64,000 nt of DNA from Gnetum montanum. Lineage: Eukaryota > Streptophyta > Gnetopsida > Gnetales > Gnetaceae. Below, one piece after another: positions 57,665 through 64,000 of the stretch (positions are counted from its first letter, which is position 1; each line of letters starts with the position of its first letter). The translations under genes were made by a program, and so were the position numbers. The notes under the pieces are model-generated. The model saw only the letters and a list, made by a program, of their open reading frames with translations. It did no database searches and had not been told where the DNA came from. The stretch lies in contig MNCI01018361.1 in NCBI GenBank assembly GCA_015680685.1, forward strand, positions 351,559 to 415,558, in the 5' to 3' direction.

Positions 57665-58749
57665 CAAACTTATGAATTGATGGAGTAATTGTAATTCTAC
57701 CATAAGTGGTATATGATCAAATGATCTTATTTGAGATGGCAAGGCTAGATTTTGATTCTTCTCCACTTCTTCTTTAAAAATTAACTCTAGTAATTTGGTA
57801 ACTTAAAGAATTAGACATTGTACCAAATATAATCTAAATTCTCAATGAAGAATGTTGTTTATCCATCTTCATTAATCATAATAGAGTAATTGGTGAATTT
57901 TGGTTCTCAATGAATATTATCCATCAACATCATTTGCTCTTAAATTCCAAGATTTGATTTATTTATTGAAGATTCAAGTAAGTAGAATATGCACTGGCTA
58001 ATGGAATTTCATGCTGAATTGATGGGAACATCTTCCAAGAATTCCATTACACATCCATATTTTAAAAACTGATAAACACTACTTTCAACTTTTGCATTAA
58101 AGTCTCCACAAATAATAAATGAAACTAGATCAATATAGCTTAGGAACAACTTATTCTTCAAACTTTCTTCTATTTTCTTAATCAAGTATGCTTCTTAACA
58201 TAGTCTAACATCTTAACATGTTGATTTGGCAATTAAATGTGTGTTGACTATACATGCACATCATCCTAATAGATGGACTTTTAGAATAACTGCCAAGGCT
58301 ATGTGATTTTTTCAAAATCTTGACTATTCTTTCTTTTCCATTGTTTGAAGTTCTAGAATTTCAAATATCATATTTTCTAAACTCCATTCAAATCTTTGTA
58401 CTAATTCATACTTGGCTTCTTTATAAAAGGTTGTGCAACCATCCATGTTGTGATTTCTGTAGTAGGCTAATTTGTATGGCTTAAAAGAAGAACTTCCACA
58501 AGAACCTTTTTGCTTATAAATACCTTTTTATCCCATCTTTTCCAAGTATGGTTGGAATTAGTATAGAAATTCCCATGGCAAGACTTCTTGTAGGCATAAA
58601 ACATCAACATCCAAATCTTGCAACTCTACTAAAATATGTGGGTATCGATATTTATGCCAATCCAAAGCTCATGGTGGACATAGTGGATGTTGTTTCTCAC
58701 TTGCTAGGGATCTTGCAAGCATCTTGTATGTTGCAATTTTCATTTTCAT
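57665..58749 (-). pseudogene. R4 captured CCR4/nocturnin-type EEP nuclease domain
   Basis: Minus strand, starting at ATG 58747-58749. In order: MKIATYKMLARSLASEKQHP, LCPP-stop-ALDWHKYRYPHIL, DLDVDVLCLQEVLPWEF with catalytic Glu at 58585-58587, YKQKGSCGSSSFKPYKL, AYYRNHNMDGCTTFYKEAKY, NHIALAVILKVHLLG, IVNTHLIAKSTC (the NTHL motif at about 58234-58248), a LCGDFNAKVESSVYQFLKYG stretch with Asp at 58102-58104 and Asn at 58096-58098, ASAYSTY, EPKFTNYSIM, NLDYIWYN, and RSFDHIPLM with Asp-His at 57714-57719. Only the Asn of the first strand (YN to YK) is altered among the metal-binding motifs. About ten stops or frame changes remain. No intron is visible, which points to capture through RNA. Confidence 0.9.
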
Positions 58750-59630
58750 CCTTGGATTCTCATCTTGATCATTTCTCTTCATGGGTATCATACACCTTGT
58801 AGAAATAATATTTTGAGTCTTTATGTTGTTCTACCATACGTTTTGATTGCAAGACAAATTGATATATCTCTTCTTGATTGTTGAAAACCATTCTATTTCA
58901 TTAACTGATCATCAATTGATACATTAATTGATTAACTGATTTATCACTAATTCTCTAACTCCTAGCCCCCTTAAGAATACTAACTCTAGTAGTGTAACTA
59001 ATCACATGCCACAAGGATCTTAAGGATATTTGCAAAGGTTAAGAACTAAATATTAAGGCTTAAAAGGTGAAATTTGTAAACAAAAATTTATGATATCATC
59101 AAATTATCAAGTACCTAGATGATAAATCTAACCTCACCATTGAGCCCAAATGGATGAAAAATATTGGACATAATTATTCATATGTTGAAAAAGGATATTG
59201 TATGCTTAAGTTATGCTAAATTAAACTTTACAAGTAAGGGGTAAAAACTAATTTCTAGGGCTCCTTGGGATAGATTTGACTTTTCCCTTGTCTCTGGAAG
59301 GTTGAAATTTATAGGAAACAACTCCTTGTTTGTCGAAAAGGCTCCTAAAATAAAAAGTTATGGCTTATGGAGTCTAGAAGCTTTGGTGCAAAATATGATA
59401 CTTCTCGAGAGGTCATCCATCCCAGTATGACTCTAGGGTGAGCACGCTTAATTATAGAATTCTTATCTCATGTGATGCTAATACATAAAATTATTTTTTA
59501 AAATTTTTTTTCCACATTTGTAATTTTAAAATAACATTTCAACAAATAAAAAATTATCATTTTCCATCAGTTGATGGTAAATTTTAATTTCCCATTAGTT
59601 TATAGAAAATTGGAATTTTCCAAAGGTGGT
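58750..59630 (-). other. R4 spacer between captured domain and repeats
   Basis: Equivalent to 9960-10845 of R2, with the same GGATGG(A/G)T(G/A)ACCTCTCG landmark near 59415 (minus). Non-coding. Confidence 0.5.
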
Positions 59631-59636
59631 AATGAT

Positions 59637-59978
59637 CTATAGTGCCATTGGTGTCCATGGGTGTTGGTGGTGGTGATGATATGTAGCACCTTCGATGTTT
59701 GCAAAGCACTGGAGGTGGCAATGACTTATGGTGCCACCAGTGTTCACGAAGTGACGAAGGTGATGATGATCTATGACGTTGTCAGTGTCCATGGAGCATT
59801 GGAAGTTGCAATGATCTGCAACACCATTGGTATCTAGAGAGCATTGAAGTTGGCAATGATCCATAGCACCATCGAACAACAGACAGTATGGAAGCTGGCT
59901 AAGGCACTCACAGAAGGTGGACACGACAAGATGCGATGCATGACAAGACATAGGCATTGAAAAGCAATAGGCGCACAA
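59637..59978 (-). pseudogene. R4 15-residue tandem-repeat reading frame
   Basis: A 113-codon open frame. Five units of 15 residues: GAMDHCQLQCSLDTN, GVADHCNFQCSMDTD, NVIDHHHLRHFVNTG, GTISHCHLQCFANIE, then a degenerate last unit. It begins with a Cys/His-rich leader (SCHASHLVVSTFCECLSQLP). R2 has the same period and the same D-H-C/LQCS-D positions at 9230-9560. Conservation of phase between copies suggests that a protein was once encoded, but no homologue is recognised. Confidence 0.6.
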
Positions 59979-60299
59979 ACTTTATGACATTGAGTGGTGG
60001 CGATGGTTGCGTGTAGCAACAGGTTGCACATTGATGGTGAATGGTAGGGCACTAAGAGGCTGAAACTAGCATCATGGGTCAATGGCACAATCTATTGCTT
60101 CACCACTCCCAACCTTAATAGGGTTAGAATTTGAGGTAGCAGTAGTAGGCAAGTGAGGATTTTTGGGCATGGTGGAGGTAGCATGGCAAACAACAAATGG
60201 TAGATGTGGTGGGAAACATTGTGGGCAATGCAACAAGTGCTACAAGTGGTGGCAGCCTACATGCGATCACATTGTTTTCGAAGGGAAACAACCCTCCCA

Positions 60300-60420
60300 T
60301 AAGGGTTGTGCTTCCTTTGCAAGGCCAGTGTGGCCTCTAGGGCCTATGTAGCCTTTGCAAGGCCAGCATGGCCTATAGAGCTTACACAGCCCTTGCAGGC
60401 TAATGTGGCTTGCAAAATTA
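60300..60420. repeat. GC-rich tandem repeat in R4
   Basis: Units of about 36 bp around TTTGCAAGGCCAG and GTGGCCTATAGAGC; position equivalent to 9590-9725 of R2. Confidence 0.55.
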
Positions 60421-61378
60421 TTTTAAAAATATATTTATTTGATTTTATTTTTATTTTTATTATATTTAAAAATCTTCTTTGGGGGGGGGAGGATGGTGCC
60501 TAGGTTCAAACCCATGACCTTGTGCTAAAATAAATTTAAAATTTAAAATTAATATAAGATTTTAAATCAATTATGGAGGGGAGGGACCTGGGTTTGAATC
60601 CACTACCTTCTACTCTCTCCCTTTCTATTATATTATTATTATTTATTTATTTTATTTATATTTTTTATAACTATAATAATAATTTAATAAATTAATATTA
60701 TTTTAATACATATATAATGAAAAAATTTAAACATCAATATCTCTCAAATTGTAAGTCCGATCAAGATGAAATTAGTACTGTTGGAATGGTCTCAACATGT
60801 ACTATGCATTGAACGTAGTCATATGTTTAAAAAATGAAATTGGATTTTCAAGATTTTTAAAAGATCCAAACTAGCTTATTTTATCAAAACAACATTACCA
60901 AGTTGATATATGAAAGACATGATGACTTATAAGTGACTCTAAGTTGCTTAGGATAATGAGTTTCAATAAAAAAAGATTAATTTAGGTCATGGTTACTAAC
61001 TTTTTAAGAGAAACTTAACAATGACCTTAATAAATTAATATTTATAGTCTTTAGATGGGTAAGAGTTACCTAGATTGGTGTATCCTTGTCTACCAACATC
61101 TCTTGTAATTGATGAATCTTGATGAGGTAAAATTAGATCTTCATCGGTCAATGATATCCATGCAAGAATTTTTTTGGTTGATGGGATCTCTATCTTTTGT
61201 ACATGTTTGATCCATTGTTCATGAAATCAATGGAAAGGTATCTTCTAGGTTACATCTTTAGACATATGATGCATTTAGTGTTGATCAATGACTTTCCTTG
61301 TGTTGTGGCTTTCTAGATCATCATCAAATTCATGTTGTAGTTGGCTCATGATCCTAAGCAACCCTTGGATCATGGTTT
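60421..61378 (-). other. R4 leader region
   Basis: Homologous to 8084-8900 of R2. A run of nine Gs at 60481-60489 and a strongly AT-rich patch at 60620-60720. Non-coding. Confidence 0.5.
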
Positions 61379-61390
61379 GCTTTAATACCA
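61379..61390 (-). promoter_or_regulatory. R4 primer binding site, initiator tRNA-Met type
   Basis: Minus-strand TGGTATTAAAGC, two bases inside the 5' LTR, two mismatches from TGGTATCAGAGC. Confidence 0.85.
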
Positions 61391-61392
61391 AC

Positions 61393-61942
61393 TATGACAT
61401 CCCATTTCTGGATGTCATGAAAAACATCAAATATATGTTATATTAGACATTATGCATAAGAATACAATATACCAAACATCAAATACATGTAACATTTGAC
61501 ATTATGTGTAAAGAAAATAATTGGAAAAATGTAGAAAGAGAAAGAAAAGAATGCTTTATTGATATGCAATTGAGTATCTAAATCATGCTTTGAGAGTGTT
61601 CCTTGGGATTTTCTTCCTTTGGCATCTATCTCTTAGAGGTAATCTAACATTGCTACCATGATTAGGCCTATAACTTAGCTAGAATGGATGGCCAATCCAC
61701 TTCCTTTCCCACTTTACTAGGCTCTTGTGACTTGCCTATATTGGCTCCACCACTCCATGTGTGGCATGACCTCTGAGCCTAGGTATAAATGCTTTAGGTA
61801 AAACCCCCAAAGGTTAACTCAAGAGACATGTCCATTATTACAATGTTCCCTTTCAGGTCTTGTTACAATAACAATAACACTTGTTATGAAGAGCCATCAT
61901 CTTTGTTATGTAGCAACATCATTTGGGAATGGGGATGTGACA
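61393..61942 (-). repeat. R4 5' LTR
   Basis: Plus-strand text TATGACATCCCATTTC to GGGGATGTGACA, 550 bp. On the sense strand it carries GGCATTTATACC-like TATA (near 61785, as AAGCATTTATACC) and AATAAAGCATTC (near 61553). Confidence 0.93.
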
Positions 61943-61947
61943 CTAGG
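61943..61947. repeat. Target site duplication CTAGG (right, R4)
   Basis: Identical to 56655-56659. Confidence 0.93.
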
Positions 61948-63644
61948 AAATCTAACCTCTAGGGTTGATTAATTAACAAGATTTATATAAAAGATAACTA
62001 ATGCAAAAACTAGATAGTCTTAGTCATGGTAAAGTTGATTTAGAGGATTCTATCAACCTAGTAATATGCAACTCACATTAAGAAACCTCAGGTGATAAGT
62101 AACAAGCTAAAATGTAAGGTAGCTATACGGTTGATACTAGCTATAACATATCCTAATAATTGGTATAGAAATGCATAGGGATTTATAATCTAATAGTTGC
62201 TCATGTCTTGCATGAGGGCTAGTTAAGTTAGTATTAACCTTATAGTTATTCTATGTTGATGTGGTAACTCATGATACATTATTGTATGTAGATCCTACTT
62301 AATGTGATAATTAATACATTAATGGTAAAGTTAATGTGGTAATTTATGCATTAACAGTAATGCTAATGGACTTGATTAATGGTTAAGTTAATTATGTTTA
62401 CTGTTTGATTTGATAGTATATCTTACAACTTGGACCTCATCTTCTAGCTTGTTCCAGGAGGCATCATGATGGTTTTCTCTATGGTGAAGATGTTCTAATT
62501 CTTCATGCATGTGTTTCATGTAGATTTTTAGATCATAATGTGCTATGAGACTCTTAGTGATTAAGGATGCTTTGCAAATAAATAATTCAAACATTGTTGT
62601 ATTTTGAAACCATGTTATGGTTTTGTAAAATGAATCATGCGACTATATTATATATTTTGTATGACTTATATCACTAGGATTTGTACTTATGATATTGGCA
62701 TAACATTGTATGGACTTTGTTAAGTGGTGTATTCTCTATGGCTTACTCAAGTATGCTATTTGTTTAGTAAAGTTCATACTTAGTGAATTAAGGTTATCCA
62801 ATAATTTGATTTTGGATTTTAAGTTTTTCATATAGAATATATGGATTTTAACCTTGCCTTTTAAGTGATTTTATAAATTTATCTATGACTAATTTTCAAA
62901 TATGACACTTTATAAGTATCATCATCAACAAGCAAGCATAGTGATATGAGTTTATCTTTTTACATGATTTGGACGAATCTTTTTCAATTGTTTACCTAGT
63001 GAAGTGCATTTGGTGTAAAAAGATTTTTTCTGAATATTTTGTAAAATTGCACATAAATTATTTCATTTATTCTAATATCCTAATTTTTCATGAAAATGGC
63101 ATCTAACAATTTTGCAAACAAGTTACAAATCATGATTAATTTTTAATTATTTAAATATGATCTATCTCCTTTTTAGAAAAAATTATAACAACTTAACTAA
63201 TCATTCATTGTCTAGTTAAACCATTTTGAAGTTATTCATTATGTATTTTCCAAGTCTTTCTCTAACTAACTCTTAAATTTAAATAATTTAGCATACAATG
63301 CTTTTGCATCTACAACTTTATACCTATAGTCAAATTATTTTAGGTACTGAACCCACTTCCCATGCATAAAAAAGGAAGTTAAAAATGAAAGAAAAAAAAA
63401 TTCAAGAAGTCACATGATATTAATAGATTTAATAAGTATGACCTATATAAATATAATAAAATTTTAGCTTAATTTAATATATATTAGAACAAGTAAAAAT
63501 AGATTACACTAATAACATAATATTTATAGTACAATGAGATTATTTTTAAGATCTAATGTTTAATAGAAAAGATAGGAACAAATTTCTAATCAAAATTTTA
63601 AAATGAAATAATCTTATAACATTAATTTAATCCCAAGTTCAAAC
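61948..63644. other. Anonymous AT-rich DNA
   Basis: No domain recognised. A short run of TTAATG(T/G)(G/T)..AATT words at 62290-62400 is weakly repetitive. A 68-codon minus-strand frame at 62388-62594 (charged, His-rich) has no family motif. Confidence 0.4.
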
Positions 63645-64000
63645 CTAAAAATTATAAATTGAATAAGGCTATTAGAACCTCATGAACATCGATTTATGGA
63701 GTTGTGTCAACACATGAACATTGATGCAATAATGTTAATGTAGTCATAGCTTCATCAACACTGATGTGTTGATGCAAGCTTCATAAATGCCTATATAAAT
63801 GTATGAACCCATCATATTTATGACACCATTTGGTCAAGTAACTAGTTGAAATCTTGTAGTTTTCTTCCATGAAAGTTAGAATTTTCCCACCAAGTTCACA
63901 CAACATAAATTGAATAGATTGTACAGAGTTTCATTTTAATGCCTATTGTACTTGGATGCACTTACATGATAGAAATGAAATCGAGGATTCTTTTCTATTC
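63645..64000 (+). repeat. Partial LTR of element B's family
   Basis: Matches the B LTRs from GAATAAGG through the CTATATAAATG(C/T)A TATA box (63793), CCCATCATATTTATGACACCATT, AAGTTAG and GATAGAAATGAAATCGA. Cut by the window edge. It may head another B-family element or be a solo LTR. Confidence 0.8.

Larger units (their letters stand above)
56660..61942 (-). mobile_element. R4: complete R-family LTR retrotransposon
   Basis: On the minus strand: 5' LTR 61393-61942, primer site 61379-61390, leader, 15-residue repeat array, spacer, captured CCR4-like domain 57665-58749, tail, polypurine tract 57218-57232, 3' LTR 56660-57217. Perfect CTAGG duplications lie on both sides. Total 5283 bp. No gag or pol. 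It is the clearest copy for defining the family because both ends, both LTRs and both priming sites are present without nested insertions, and its captured domain has the most catalytic-type residues. Confidence 0.95.

Noticed and set aside
58548-58802. 84-codon plus-strand open frame and its R2 counterpart at 10871-11125 (minus)
   Set aside because: Both are the antisense of the captured CCR4-like domain. They resemble each other only because the sense strands are homologous.
1-64000. CRISPR arrays, bacterial operons, rRNA or tRNA genes
   Set aside because: No regularly spaced identical repeats, no cloverleaf-forming sequence and no rRNA core motif noticed; the content is plant retroelements. 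A tRNA scan was not possible by eye over the whole window.

Overview
The window looks like heterochromatic nuclear DNA of a large-genome seed plant. A gymnosperm is my guess, with low confidence. It is AT-rich and visibly CpG-poor, and I can support no intact host gene. Almost everything recognisable is decayed transposable element, often nested, plus one endogenous pararetrovirus copy. All coding calls are therefore pseudogenes read across stops and frameshifts.

Layout. At 1-270 there is a minus-strand Ty3/gypsy RT scrap. From 396 to about 6282 lies a Tat/Ogre-like Ty3/gypsy remnant on the plus strand (RT, RNase H, second RNase H, integrase, probable LTR). From about 6291 to 32601 runs a nest whose outermost layer is a non-autonomous LTR retrotransposon, called family R here (copy R1). 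R1 is split by a complete second copy of its own family (R2, 7497-12928, TSD AATTA) and by a 17.9-kb Ty3/gypsy element (element B, 13211-31105). Element B carries a solo LTR (15609-16659, TSD ATTGT) and a Ty1/copia element (23358-27211, TSD GAGAG). The copia element in turn contains a truncated third R copy (R3). From 32602 to about 36860 is an L1-type LINE. From 36861 to 42000 there is mostly anonymous AT-rich DNA with microsatellites and tandem repeats. At 42000-45160 is a minus-strand caulimovirid-type (pararetrovirus) relic. At 47116-52870 are Helitron remnants (PIF1-like helicase, then the amino-terminal Helitron domain and HUH Rep) interrupted by a second solo LTR. At 52880-54260 is a minus-strand LINE RT. 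At 56660-61942 is a complete fourth R copy (R4, minus strand, TSD CTAGG). The right edge holds a partial LTR of element B's family.

Main discovery. Family R has LTRs of about 500-570 bp, an initiator-tRNA-Met-type primer site, a polypurine tract and 5-bp target duplications, but no gag or pol that I can find. Its interior instead carries an intron-free region resembling the endonuclease/exonuclease/phosphatase catalytic domain of the CCR4/nocturnin deadenylase family, plus an upstream block of in-frame 15-residue tandem repeats. The captured domain is seen in four independent copies (R1-R4). Several copies keep catalytic-type motifs, but at least one stop is shared by three copies, so it may have spread as a passenger rather than as a working enzyme.

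Relations between elements. R1 predates element B and R2, because both interrupt it. R3 postdates the copia insertion in B. Family R was therefore active over several rounds of insertion. Nothing here looks like a host operon or pathway; the logic of the window is the layering of insertions.
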